From Mycolicibacterium sp. MU0053 (GTDB lineage Bacteria > Actinomycetota > Actinomycetes > Mycobacteriales > Mycobacteriaceae): a DNA stretch of 64,000 nt. The stretch lies in contig NZ_OY726397.1 of NCBI RefSeq assembly GCF_963378095.1, forward strand, positions 2,728,001 to 2,792,000, read 5' to 3'. A program made the translations under genes and the position numbers. Below the pieces are notes generated by a model that worked only from the letters and a program-made list of their open reading frames with translations, ran no database searches and was not told the origin of the DNA. Positions 1 through 8,637 of the stretch are shown piece by piece. Numbering within the stretch: position 1 is the stretch's first letter; each line of letters begins with the position of its first letter.

Positions 1-1
1 A

Positions 2-1111
2 CGCGACCTCATCGCGCTGGCCCGAGACATCGCGGACAAGGCCCTGGCCCCCCGCGTCGACGAGTGCGAACGTGCCGAGACCTACCCCGAGGGTGTTTTT
101 GCGACGCTCGGCGAGGCCGGCCTGCTCAGCCTCCCCTACCCGGAGGAATGGGGTGGCGGCGGACAACCGTACGAGGTGTACCTGCAGGCGTTGGAGGAGA
201 TCGCCGCGCGCTGGGCGGCCGTAGCCGTCGCGGTCAGCGTGCACAGCCTGTCCTGCCATCCGCTGCTGGCGTTCGGTACCGACAAGCAGCAGGCCGATTG
301 GCTCCCGCAGATGCTCAGCGGCACCACGATCGGCGCCTACAGCCTGTCCGAACCGCAGGCCGGCTCGGATGCGGGCGCACTGACCTGCAAGGCCGTCGCC
401 GTCGACGACGGTTACCGCATCACCGGCGAGAAGGCCTGGATCACCCACGGCGGGATCGCCGATTTCTACAACCTCTTCGCCCGCACCGGCACCGGATCGC
501 AAGGGATCTCGTGCTTCCTGGTGCCCGCCGACACGGCCGGGCTCACCTTCGGGAAACCCGAGGAGAAGATGGGTCTGCACGCGGTGCCGACGACGGCCGC
601 GCACTACGACGACGCCTATCTGCCCGCCGAGCGCCGCATCGGCGCCGAGGGGCAGGGCCTGCAGATCGCGTTCAGCGCGCTGGATTCGGGCCGGTTGGGG
701 ATCGCCGCGGTCGCGGTGGGCCTGGCCCAGGCCGCGCTGGACGAGGCCCTGGCCTACAGTCAACAGCGAAGCACGTTCGGCCGCAAGATCATTGACCACC
801 AGGGCCTCGGTTTCCTGCTGGCCGATATGGCCGCGGCCGTCGACTCGGCGCGCGCGACCTACCTGGACGCGGCCCGGCGTCGCGATGCGGGGCTGGCGTA
901 TTCACGCCACGCCTCGGTGGCCAAACTCGTGGCCACCGACGCCGCGATGAAGGTCACCACCGACGCGGTCCAGGTGCTCGGCGGCGTCGGGTACACCCGG
1001 GACTATCGCGTGGAGCGGTACATGCGGGAGGCCAAGATCATGCAGATCTTCGAGGGCACCAACCAGATTCAGCGCCTGGTCATCAGCCGCGATCTGGCCA
1101 AGCAGGGCTGA
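2..1111 (+). CDS. Acyl-CoA dehydrogenase (5' truncated by window edge)
   Basis: FAD-dependent acyl-CoA dehydrogenase that would introduce the alpha,beta double bond into an acyl-CoA, passing electrons to ETF. The reading frame is open from base 2, so the N-terminus lies outside the window. Visible family marks are the SLSEPQAGSDAGA stretch (flavin and substrate loop), the QRSTFGRKIIDHQG helix, and the C-terminal IFEGTNQIQR motif, whose Glu is the usual catalytic base of short and medium-chain enzymes. It ends at TGA 1109-1111, 16 bp before a convergent gene. Two thioesterases and an AMP-forming ligase nearby suggest an acyl-CoA degradation neighbourhood, but chain length and substrate cannot be told from sequence. 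Confidence 0.95.
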   Translation, partial: RDLIALARDIADKALAPRVDECERAETYPEGVFATLGEAGLLSLPYPEEWGGGGQPYEVYLQALEEIAARWAAVAVAVSVHSLSCHPLLAFGTDKQQADWLPQMLSGTTIGAYSLSEPQAGSDAGALTCKAVAVDDGYRITGEKAWITHGGIADFYNLFARTGTGSQGISCFLVPADTAGLTFGKPEEKMGLHAVPTTAAHYDDAYLPAERRIGAEGQGLQIAFSALDSGRLGIAAVAVGLAQAALDEALAYSQQRSTFGRKIIDHQGLGFLLADMAAAVDSARATYLDAARRRDAGLAYSRHASVAKLVATDAAMKVTTDAVQVLGGVGYTRDYRVERYMREAKIMQIFEGTNQIQRLVISRDLAKQG

Positions 1112-1127
1112 GACCGGCCCGGATCGA

Positions 1128-1691
1128 CTAGATGCCGGTCCAGGCGTCGTCGAGGCGCTCGGCGACATCGATGACCTGGGCCGCCTGGGCCTCGGGCGCA
1201 TCGATCTGATCGGCCACGTGCTGGGCGATGAAGCGTCGGATCTCGGCGTCCACGCCGCCGATGATGCGCACGATCTCGCCGCGAATGGACTCCGAGGACA
1301 CGTGCACGCTGATGTTCGAGGGCCGCGGCTTGGCCACATCGATGACGAGCAGCAGCGGTTTGGCCGCCCGTGCCGTCGCGCGCAACTCGACCTCGCCGTC
1401 AACCTTGAACCGCGGTTTGTCGAGCCGCAGATCCACGATGAGGTCGATCTCGAGCGGGATCCGGATGTCGAAGGAGATGTTGTCGCCGACCTGTCGGGTG
1501 GCCTGCGGTTCACCGATCTTGACCTTCGCACTGACCCGGGCGATCCGGCCCGGTCCCTGCGCCAGCGGTCCCATCTCGAACTGGTCCCCGGCGATCGCCG
1601 CGAATGCCCCCGCGACCCGCTCCTCGGTCACCGCGATCTCGAAAAATTCGCGTCCCCACTGCTCATAGGTCACGTAGTCGTGCGTGTTCAT
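1128..1691 (-). CDS. Conserved hypothetical protein, 187 aa
   Basis: I do not recognise a named family with certainty. The protein starts MNTHDYVTYEQWGREFF, has an N-terminal helix rich in acidic residues (residues 1-40), then alternating hydrophobic strands around residues 50-130 (VSAKVKIGEP, ISFDIRIPLEIDL, KPLLLVIDVA) and a helical C-terminus. The strand pattern is like a lipid- or ligand-binding beta sandwich, but that is inference. There is no signal peptide and no transmembrane segment. It converges on the acyl-CoA dehydrogenase and is followed upstream by 151 bp of non-coding DNA before the divergent thioesterase. Codon use is like its neighbours, so it is very probably a real gene. Confidence 0.8.
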   Translation of the reverse strand: MNTHDYVTYEQWGREFFEIAVTEERVAGAFAAIAGDQFEMGPLAQGPGRIARVSAKVKIGEPQATRQVGDNISFDIRIPLEIDLIVDLRLDKPRFKVDGEVELRATARAAKPLLLVIDVAKPRPSNISVHVSSESIRGEIVRIIGGVDAEIRRFIAQHVADQIDAPEAQAAQVIDVAERLDDAWTGI

Positions 1692-1842
1692 AGTCCTGTA
1701 ACCGTCTCACGACCGGCCACGTCGACGACACAGCACGCGCCGAATCGGCCCTGCCGCCGCTTGCTGAGTATGGTCACGACGTTCGGTACCGCGCTGGATC
1801 TGACGGTCGGTGAGCTGACCGGCCTGAATCGGAAGGTAGCTG

Positions 1843-2259
1843 ATGGTCAACCCCACCCAGGCCGCATCGGCCATGGAGCTGAAGGTGCGCTACGTCGAAT
1901 GCGACATGCAGGGCCGGGTCTTCAACGCGCACTACCTGACCTGGGTCGACATGGCCCACACCGAGGCCATCGATGAACTCCTCGGCGGCTACCGGCAGGT
2001 GGTCGCCGCCGGCGTCGATCTGGTGGTGGCCGCCGCCGATCTGCAGTTTCGGTCCCCGGCCCGGTTCGACGATCGGCTGACGGTACACACCACCATCCAC
2101 CCGCCCGGGAACACCTCGCTGCGCAGCGATTTCACCATCACCCGCGGCGAAGACCTGCTGGCCGAATGCCGGATGATCCACGTCTGTGTCGACGCCACCA
2201 CCTACGAGAAGCAGCCCTGGCCGCAGTGGTTGCGGGCCAAATTACCCGTCGCCGCCTGA
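1843..2259 (+). CDS. Acyl-CoA thioesterase, hotdog fold (4HBT type)
   Basis: Small 138-aa cytosolic hotdog thioesterase expected to hydrolyse an acyl-CoA to the free acid and CoA. The N-terminal signature VRYVECDMQGRVFNAHYL matches the YbgC/4HBT pattern in which the Asp of the ECD-x-x-G segment is the catalytic carboxylate. The ATG at 1843 follows GGAAGG at 1831-1836, a good Shine-Dalgarno site with 6 nt spacing, so this start is preferred. Its last 18 bases overlap the end of the convergent hydroxyacid dehydrogenase gene. Substrate is unknown. Confidence 0.9.
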   Translation: MVNPTQAASAMELKVRYVECDMQGRVFNAHYLTWVDMAHTEAIDELLGGYRQVVAAGVDLVVAAADLQFRSPARFDDRLTVHTTIHPPGNTSLRSDFTITRGEDLLAECRMIHVCVDATTYEKQPWPQWLRAKLPVAA

Positions 2260-3186
2260 GTTTCGATCCAGCCAGGCGCTGATGGCGGCCACCGCGTCGG
2301 CGAAGAAGATGCCGTACTGGCGGTCGGTGACGTAACCGATGTGCGGGGTGGCCAACACATTGTCCAGGGTGCGCAGCGGGTGATCCGCCGGAAGCGGTTC
2401 GGTGTCGAACACGTCCAACGCCGCACCGCCGAGCCGTCCGGACCGCAGCGCGGCCACCAACGCCGGCTCGTCGACGATCGGTCCGCGAGACGTGTTGACC
2501 AGCCATGCCGTCGACTTCATCTGCGCGAGCTCGTCGGCCCCGACGAGGGCACGCGAGCGGTCGCTGAGCTTCAGGTGGATGCTCAGCACGTCGGAATCGC
2601 CGAACAGGCTCCGCCGATCGACCAGGCGGGCACCGGCCGCATCGGCGGCCTCGGCGCTCAGATTCTGGCTCCAGGCAATGACTTCCATGCCGAACGCCGC
2701 TCCGATACGAGCGACCCGGCTGCCGATCCGGCCCAATCCGAGCACACCCAGAACCCGTCCGGACAGTTCGTGGCCCACGGACCGCTGCCACCCGCCGGCG
2801 CGCACCGATGCATTCTCGGCCACCAGGTTGCGGGCCGCGGCAAGGATCAGCGCCCAGGTCAATTCGACCGTCCCGGCGGCGGTGCCTCCGGACCCGCTCA
2901 CCTCGATCCCCTGCTGTTCGGCCGCGGCCATGTCGATGGCGGCGTTGGCCACCCCGTTGGAGGCGATCATCCGCAGCCGGGGCAGGCGTTGCAGGACATC
3001 GCGCGGCAGCGAGGTGCGCTCCCGCATGACGAACACCACGTCGAACGGCGCCAACCGCGCCACCACCTGATCGGGGTCGGCGAGGTGATCGTTGAAGACG
3101 GTGATCTCGGCGCGCCGTGCTACCGGAGCCCAGTCGGCCGACCGCAGTGCCACGTTCTGATAATCGTCGAGGATCGCCACTTTCAT
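2242..3186 (-). CDS. D-2-hydroxyacid dehydrogenase, NAD(P)-dependent
   Basis: A 314-aa member of the D-isomer-specific 2-hydroxyacid dehydrogenase family, which interconverts 2-oxoacids and D-2-hydroxyacids. The Rossmann fingerprint GLGRIGSRVARIG lies near residue 150. The three catalytic positions of the family are visible: Arg in NTSRGPIVDE, Glu in DTEPLP and His in ATPHIGY. Length is normal. It overlaps the convergent thioesterase gene by 18 bp. Substrate (phosphoglycerate, glyoxylate or branched 2-oxoacids) cannot be assigned; the lack of an ACT domain argues against SerA. Confidence 0.92.
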   Translation of the reverse strand: MKVAILDDYQNVALRSADWAPVARRAEITVFNDHLADPDQVVARLAPFDVVFVMRERTSLPRDVLQRLPRLRMIASNGVANAAIDMAAAEQQGIEVSGSGGTAAGTVELTWALILAAARNLVAENASVRAGGWQRSVGHELSGRVLGVLGLGRIGSRVARIGAAFGMEVIAWSQNLSAEAADAAGARLVDRRSLFGDSDVLSIHLKLSDRSRALVGADELAQMKSTAWLVNTSRGPIVDEPALVAALRSGRLGGAALDVFDTEPLPADHPLRTLDNVLATPHIGYVTDRQYGIFFADAVAAISAWLDRNSGGDG

Positions 3187-3342
3187 CGGTGCTCGCTTTC
3201 GCGGGGGTAGTCGAGGATGCTGCGCCCGTCATCCTCCGGGATCTCGCCACCGGCGCGCAGCACGATCGCCGACCCGGCGCCGTTTCGGTACCGCTGGGTA
3301 CCCGCTCGCGGCGGCCGCGGCGGTCCCGAGATAATCGACCTC

Positions 3343-4794
3343 GTGCCCAAAACCGCCGAACGTCGCAAAACCGGCGTCCTGGTGGTCTCGCTGAGCGTGG
3401 TGGCACTGACGGTGGCCCTGTTACAGACCGCGGTGGTCCCGGTCCTGGGGGTCATGGCCGAGCAGCTGCAGGTGTCCTCGGTGGCGATCAGCTGGGCGGT
3501 GACGGCCAACCTGCTGGCCGCCGCGGCGGCGACCCCGTTGGTCGGGCGATTCGCCGACCTGCACAACAAGAAGTATGTGCTGCTGGTGGTGCTGCTGGTC
3601 GTCCTGGTGGGCTCGCTGCTGGCCGCGACGACCAGTTCACTGCCGTTGCTGATCGTGGCCCGCGTCCTGCAGGGTGCTTCGTTTGCGTTGTATCCGATCT
3701 GCGTGGCGATCCTGCGCGCGGAACTGGAGCCGGAGCAGGTGGTGCGGGCGCTGGCGGTGTTGTCCGGCATGCTCGGGTTCGGCGGCGGCGTCGGGCTGGT
3801 GGTGACCGGGCTGTTGATGGACGGCGCGGTCGGCTACCACCGGGTGTTCTGGCTGACCACGGTGTTCACCGTGTTGGTGATACTACTGGTGGTCTGGGTG
3901 GTGCCGTCGCGCGCGGGCGGTCGCGACGGCACCGTCGACTGGTGGGGCGCGATCGGCTTGGCAGTCGGTCTGACCGCGGTGTTGCTGGCGATCACGCAGG
4001 GCAACGCGTGGGGCTGGCTGACCCCGCCGACCCTGATCTGCGCGGCGCTCGGGATGCTGGTGTTGGCGGGTTGGTGGCGGTGGGAACGAGGCCGGCGCTA
4101 TCCCCTGGTCTCGACCGCGATGTTGACTCAGCGCGCGATGCTGCTGACCAACCTGGCCACCATCTTCGTCGGCATGGGGCTGTACTTCAGCTTCCTGGGG
4201 TTGACGCTGTTCGTCCAGATCCCCCGCGAGCAGGCCGGGTTCGGCTTCTCGGCGTCGGTCCTGCAGTCCAGCGTGATGTTCCTGCTGCCGGGTGCGTTGA
4301 CCGGGTTCGTGACGGCCACCAGCAGCGGCTGGATCATCCACCGGTTCGGCCCGCGCCCGGTGCTGATGGTCGGAGCCTTGGTCGGCGTCATCGGCTTTGT
4401 CGCGCTGGCGCTGGCCCATTCGGCACCATGGCAGGTGATCGTCGCCGGTGCCTGGACCAACGCCTACATCAGCCTGGCCTACGGGGCCCTGCCCGCGCTG
4501 GTGGTCAGCGAGGCCGACTCGGGCAGCACCGGGGTCGCCACGAGCATCAACGCCATCGCGCGCACCGTGGGCGGCGCACTAGCGGCGGCCATGGTCGCCG
4601 TCCTGCTGGGGCGCCTCTCGGCCGAGACCGGACTGCCCACTGAGGGCGCGTTCGTCGTCATCTTCGCGGTGGGGGCGGCCACCGCGGCGCTCGCGATCCT
4701 GCTCATCGCCTTCTCGGGGACACGTCCCAAGCCCAGCGAGTCGGCGGCGGCCGAGACGGTGGAATCGCGGGCGATGAACCACGAATGGGGCTGA
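3343..4794 (+). CDS. MFS transporter, drug/H+ antiporter-like
   Basis: Integral membrane protein of 483 aa with about 12-14 hydrophobic segments. The loop between segments 2 and 3 carries the MFS motif A variant GRFADLHNKKY, and the N-terminal half resembles DHA2-type exporters, so export of a small hydrophobic compound by proton antiport is the likely role. I chose GTG 3343 because the protein begins with a short basic cytoplasmic stretch followed at once by the first membrane segment, and GATAAT at 3330-3335 is placed for a leaderless transcript. An in-frame ATG at 3217 would add 42 residues without family character. It converges with the next gene with a 1-bp gap. Confidence 0.88.
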   Translation: MPKTAERRKTGVLVVSLSVVALTVALLQTAVVPVLGVMAEQLQVSSVAISWAVTANLLAAAAATPLVGRFADLHNKKYVLLVVLLVVLVGSLLAATTSSLPLLIVARVLQGASFALYPICVAILRAELEPEQVVRALAVLSGMLGFGGGVGLVVTGLLMDGAVGYHRVFWLTTVFTVLVILLVVWVVPSRAGGRDGTVDWWGAIGLAVGLTAVLLAITQGNAWGWLTPPTLICAALGMLVLAGWWRWERGRRYPLVSTAMLTQRAMLLTNLATIFVGMGLYFSFLGLTLFVQIPREQAGFGFSASVLQSSVMFLLPGALTGFVTATSSGWIIHRFGPRPVLMVGALVGVIGFVALALAHSAPWQVIVAGAWTNAYISLAYGALPALVVSEADSGSTGVATSINAIARTVGGALAAAMVAVLLGRLSAETGLPTEGAFVVIFAVGAATAALAILLIAFSGTRPKPSESAAAETVESRAMNHEWG

Positions 4795-4795
4795 C

Positions 4796-5614
4796 TCAGA
4801 GCGATACGCCGTCGAAGGTCTCGGCGCTGAAATCGAGCTGGGCGTCGGGGTTGGCGATCGCGGTCACCATGCCGGAACCGAACGGGCCCGCGCTGTCGAA
4901 CAACGTCGCGGTGCCCACCGACACCCCGTCGGCGGCCCAGTGCGTGTCTTCCTGCACGCCGATCCATTCCTCGACCGGCAGTCGGGTGAGCGCCACCGTG
5001 AGATCGCCGTTGATGTAGCCCACGCCGCGGGTGCCGAGGTGGGTGACCAGGCTGGTCGCCTCGGCAACCACCGCGGCCCGGACGAACGGGGAATTCTGTT
5101 GTCCGCTGAGCACATTGATGCTCCTGTCGACGAACTTCGTACGGGTGTTGTTCTGGTGGTCGCTGATTTTGCGTGACCACCCCCCGCCCGCGCTGCCGGT
5201 GTGCGGGTGGGGCGGGTCCTGACTCGAGTCCAGGTCCTGCGGGAAGGCGAAATCGATACTGGCCGACCACTGCTCGCCCGGCGGGGGTGCCGAGCGGCGG
5301 TACAGCACCAGGGTCGCCCTGGCGACGACGACGTCATCCTGCACCACATCGCATTCCGCATTGCGGATGCGGCGACCATCGCGGATCAGCCTGGTGCGGA
5401 CCGTGGTCAGCCGACCCCGCGCCGCCTTGAACAGGTCCACGGTCAACCGGGCCGGCTGAAAGTCGGCTGATCCGTGGTCGTGCTCGAGGCAATGCGCGGC
5501 CAGACCCACGATGGCGGGACCATTGAGTTGGTCCGGACCCCAGCGGCCCTGAGCGTATTGCGACGGCAGGAAACCCTCCGGCGTGGCGGTGAAGTGAGCT
5601 GGGCTGACCTTCAT
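4796..5614 (-). CDS. Thioesterase family protein (double hotdog, TesB-like)
   Basis: A 272-aa protein of the acyl-CoA thioesterase II-like type: an N-terminal hotdog half (about residues 1-125, including GRWGPDQLNGPAIVGL and ARLTVDLFKAAR) and a C-terminal half (about 165-272, ending with a strand-helix-strand pattern around GTATLFDSAGPFG). It probably hydrolyses an acyl-CoA or binds acyl chains. ATG 5614 follows GAGG with 8 nt spacing. It lies 42 bp downstream of the AMP-forming ligase on the same strand, so the two may be co-transcribed. The exact catalytic residues cannot be confirmed by eye. Confidence 0.82.
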   Translation of the reverse strand: MKVSPAHFTATPEGFLPSQYAQGRWGPDQLNGPAIVGLAAHCLEHDHGSADFQPARLTVDLFKAARGRLTTVRTRLIRDGRRIRNAECDVVQDDVVVARATLVLYRRSAPPPGEQWSASIDFAFPQDLDSSQDPPHPHTGSAGGGWSRKISDHQNNTRTKFVDRSINVLSGQQNSPFVRAAVVAEATSLVTHLGTRGVGYINGDLTVALTRLPVEEWIGVQEDTHWAADGVSVGTATLFDSAGPFGSGMVTAIANPDAQLDFSAETFDGVSL

Positions 5615-5656
5615 CCGCGCATCCTCGCATACGCGTGAAATCAGCCGATCCCGCGC

Positions 5657-7189
5657 TCAACCGAACCGATGTCGCAGCTCGGTCTTGAGCACTTTGCCGG
5701 TGAGATTGCGCGGCAACCCCTCGACGAACTCCAGACGTTCGGGGGTCTTGTGCCGGCTCAGGCCGCCGCGCCGGCAGTGCATTGCGAGGCTCTGCAGCGA
5801 GATCGAGGCGCCGGGTTCGGCGACGACGACGGCGCATACCCGTTCGCCGGTGCGGCCGTCGGGCACCCCGATCACCGCGACGTCGCGCACACCGGCATGC
5901 GTGGCCAGCACGCCTTCCACCTCCAGTGCCGAGATGTTCTCGGCGTTGCGGATGATCGCATCCTTGCTGCGCCCCGTCACCACGACGTTGCCCGCAGCGT
6001 CGATGCGGCCCAGGTCGCCGCTGCGAAACCAGCCCTCATCATCGAACGCATCGGCGTCGAGCGACTCGTCGACATAGCCCAGGAAACGCTGCGGACCCTT
6101 GAGGCGCAGTTCACCGTCGACCACGCGGACTTCCACGCCGGGCACCGGCGGCCCCACCGTGTGGTCCAGCACGGCAGCGGCGGCATCGAGCGCCGGTGAG
6201 GTGGCCACCGGAAACTCGGTGAGTCCCCATGAGTTGGCAATCCCCGGCACCGCCAACGTGTTTCGGACTTGTCGGCCCAATTCGGAGGTGATCGGCGCGC
6301 CGCCCCCGATGCAGCCCCGCAGCGCCGGGAACATTGGGCTGTCGCCGCGGCGGTGTTGGGCATCGAGGTACGCGACGAAGAACGGCGTGGCCGTGCCGAG
6401 CAGCGTGGGTCGGTGCCGCGCGATCGCCTCCGGCGTCGAGCGCGGATCGAAATGGTCGAACAACACCAACCGCATCCCGGTCAGCAGCGCGGCCGCCAAC
6501 ATCGCCGCACCGCCGATGTGCGAGATCGGGAACGCTATCGGATAGCAGTCGGTGCTGCCCGCCCCGACCATGGCCACCACCCCCGCGGTTCCGGCGATCA
6601 CCGACCGGTCGCTGTGCCGGATCCCCTTCGGTTCCGCGGTGGTGCCCGACGAGTAGTACACCCAGCGTGCCTCGTCGGGATCGCGCGGCGGTGCCGCAAC
6701 GATGTCGGCCGCATGCGTGGGCAGCCGCAGCGCACCGGGTTCGGCCGGCGCGTCGTGGTCGACGACGATGAGCGAGACGGCGGAGTCCGCGGTTGCCGCC
6801 CCGGCCAGTTCCCGGTAGTCGAAGTCCCGCCAACGGCCCGGGATGATCAAGAATTCAGTGTTGAGTTGCGTTGTGGCGAAGCGGAGTTCGCGTTCCCGCC
6901 AGATCGGCAGGATGGGGTTCTGGACCGCGCCCAGCCGGGCCAGCGCCGCCATCACGACCATGGTCTCGAGCGAGGTGGGCAGCTGCCAGGACACGACGCT
7001 GCCGGGACCGACGCCATGCGTGGTCAACATCGCCGCGGTCGAAACGGCCGCGCCGTGCAAAGCCCGCGAATCCAGGCTGCGCCCGTAGTCGTCGACCAGC
7101 ACGGTGCGGCCCGGATGGCGCCGGGCGGCACTTTCCACCACACCCCAGAAGGTCTGCGGGTCCGACGTCGCCTGCTGCACTGTGCCCAT
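5657..7189 (-). CDS. AMP-forming acyl-CoA synthetase / fatty-acid ligase
   Basis: Class I adenylate-forming enzyme of 510 aa that would activate a carboxylic acid with ATP to acyl-AMP and then acyl-CoA. The phosphate-binding motif YYSSGTTAEPKGIRH, the GWFRSGDLGRID segment (A8 hinge region) and the C-terminal LPRNLTGKVLKTEL with the acyl-adenylating Lys are all present and in order. I start at ATG 7189 (MGTVQQATSD) because the 22 extra codons possible upstream look non-family. It diverges from the ABC importer operon with 158 bp between the annotated starts. Confidence 0.92.
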   Translation of the reverse strand: MGTVQQATSDPQTFWGVVESAARRHPGRTVLVDDYGRSLDSRALHGAAVSTAAMLTTHGVGPGSVVSWQLPTSLETMVVMAALARLGAVQNPILPIWRERELRFATTQLNTEFLIIPGRWRDFDYRELAGAATADSAVSLIVVDHDAPAEPGALRLPTHAADIVAAPPRDPDEARWVYYSSGTTAEPKGIRHSDRSVIAGTAGVVAMVGAGSTDCYPIAFPISHIGGAAMLAAALLTGMRLVLFDHFDPRSTPEAIARHRPTLLGTATPFFVAYLDAQHRRGDSPMFPALRGCIGGGAPITSELGRQVRNTLAVPGIANSWGLTEFPVATSPALDAAAAVLDHTVGPPVPGVEVRVVDGELRLKGPQRFLGYVDESLDADAFDDEGWFRSGDLGRIDAAGNVVVTGRSKDAIIRNAENISALEVEGVLATHAGVRDVAVIGVPDGRTGERVCAVVVAEPGASISLQSLAMHCRRGGLSRHKTPERLEFVEGLPRNLTGKVLKTELRHRFG

Positions 7190-7347
7190 CGAGTAGCCAA
7201 GAGTAATGCAGCCGGATCCATCTCTGAGTTCCGCCGCCAGGCAGGCCAGAAGCAACAGATTCCATCGATTCGAGCAGGAATCATGACGGAATCGGTTGCG
7301 AGGACCCCGCCGATGGGTGAGAGTAAACGCACCCGTTCACGCACCGA

Positions 7348-8592
7348 GTGGCTCGGGCGGCGCCCATCACACGAGGAGGCTTTGTCCTGACGAAGATCGG
7401 CACCGAGGCCAGCGAACCGCAACTCGAACACGGCGCCCGGCGTGCACCCGGGCAGCCGGTGGTCGAGATCGAGCATGTGGTCAAGCGTTTCGACGACTAC
7501 GTGGCCGTCGAGGATGCCGACTTTTCGATCGGTGCCGGTGAATTCTTCTCGATGCTCGGGCCCTCGGGCTGCGGTAAGACCACCACGCTGCGGATGATCG
7601 CCGGGTTCGAGACGCCGACCACCGGCGCGATCCGCCTCGAAGGTCGCGACGTCTCGCACATGCCGCCGCACAAACGCAACGTCAACACCGTTTTCCAGCA
7701 CTACGCGCTGTTCCCGCACATGACGGTGTGGGACAACGTCGCCTACGGCCCGCGCAGCCAGAAGGTGGACAAGACCAAGGGCAAGGGCGAAGTCCAGCGC
7801 CGGGTCGATGAACTGCTCGAGGTGGTACGCCTGACCGACTTCGCCCAGCGCAAACCCGGCCAGCTCTCCGGTGGCCAACAGCAGCGGGTGGCCCTGGCGC
7901 GCGCCCTGGTCAACTACCCCAGCGCGCTGCTGCTCGACGAACCGCTCGGGGCCCTGGACCTCAAACTGCGCCACGTCATGCAGTTCGAGCTCAAGCGCAT
8001 CCAACGGGAACTCGGCATCACGTTCGTCTACGTGACCCACGATCAGGAGGAGGCGCTCACGATGAGCGACCGGATCGCGGTGATGAACGCCGGCCGGGTC
8101 GAACAGATCGGTACCCCCACCGAGATCTATGACCGGCCCGCCACCGTCTTCGTGGCGAGCTTCATCGGTCAGGCCAACTTGTGGCACGGTCGCCAAACCG
8201 GGCGGCTGAACCGCGACTTCGTCGAGGTCGAGGTGCTCGGCACCAAGCTCGCGGCGACTCCCGGGGACACCACGATCGAAAGCGGCGGCCACGCGACGTT
8301 GATGGTGCGCCCCGAACGGGTCCGGGTGTCGATGGAACCCGCAGGCGGCGAACTGATTTCGGTGCCGGCCACGGTGACCGACCTCACGTTCCAGGGACCC
8401 GTGCTGCGGCTGTCGCTCGCCGCGGCCGACGGGTCGCCGATCGTCGCCCACGTCGGGACCGACCAGCAGCTGCCGATGCTGCGCCCCGGGGACCGGGTGT
8501 ACGTGGCCTGGGCTCCCGCCGCGTCGCTCGTGCTGCCGGCCGCCGACATCCCCACCGCCGAGGACCTCGAGGAAATGCTCGGCGACACCTGA
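7348..8592 (+). CDS. potA: ABC transporter ATPase, spermidine/putrescine type (PotA-like)
   Basis: ATP-hydrolysing subunit of a polyamine-type importer, first gene of a four-gene operon. Walker [14 protein letters not shown], signature [14 protein letters not shown], Walker [12 protein letters not shown] and the switch His in [10 protein letters not shown] are intact, followed by a TOBE domain (about residues 290-400). The conservative start is GTG 7348, but it has no Shine-Dalgarno. A strong AGGAGG at 7374-7379 points instead to a CTG codon at 7387 ([10 protein letters not shown]), 7 nt downstream. There is no ATG, GTG or TTG in frame at that spacing. Confidence 0.93.
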   Translation: MARAAPITRGGFVLTKIGTEASEPQLEHGARRAPGQPVVEIEHVVKRFDDYVAVEDADFSIGAGEFFSMLGPSGCGKTTTLRMIAGFETPTTGAIRLEGRDVSHMPPHKRNVNTVFQHYALFPHMTVWDNVAYGPRSQKVDKTKGKGEVQRRVDELLEVVRLTDFAQRKPGQLSGGQQQRVALARALVNYPSALLLDEPLGALDLKLRHVMQFELKRIQRELGITFVYVTHDQEEALTMSDRIAVMNAGRVEQIGTPTEIYDRPATVFVASFIGQANLWHGRQTGRLNRDFVEVEVLGTKLAATPGDTTIESGGHATLMVRPERVRVSMEPAGGELISVPATVTDLTFQGPVLRLSLAAADGSPIVAHVGTDQQLPMLRPGDRVYVAWAPAASLVLPAADIPTAEDLEEMLGDT

Positions 8593-8637
8593 CACTTCCG
8601 CACACCGTTTTCCCACCGACGAAAGGCTCCCGCGGCC

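Noticed and set aside
3217..3342. Upstream extension of the MFS protein
   Set aside because: The added residues are not hydrophobic or family-like; GTG 3343 sits directly before the first membrane segment.
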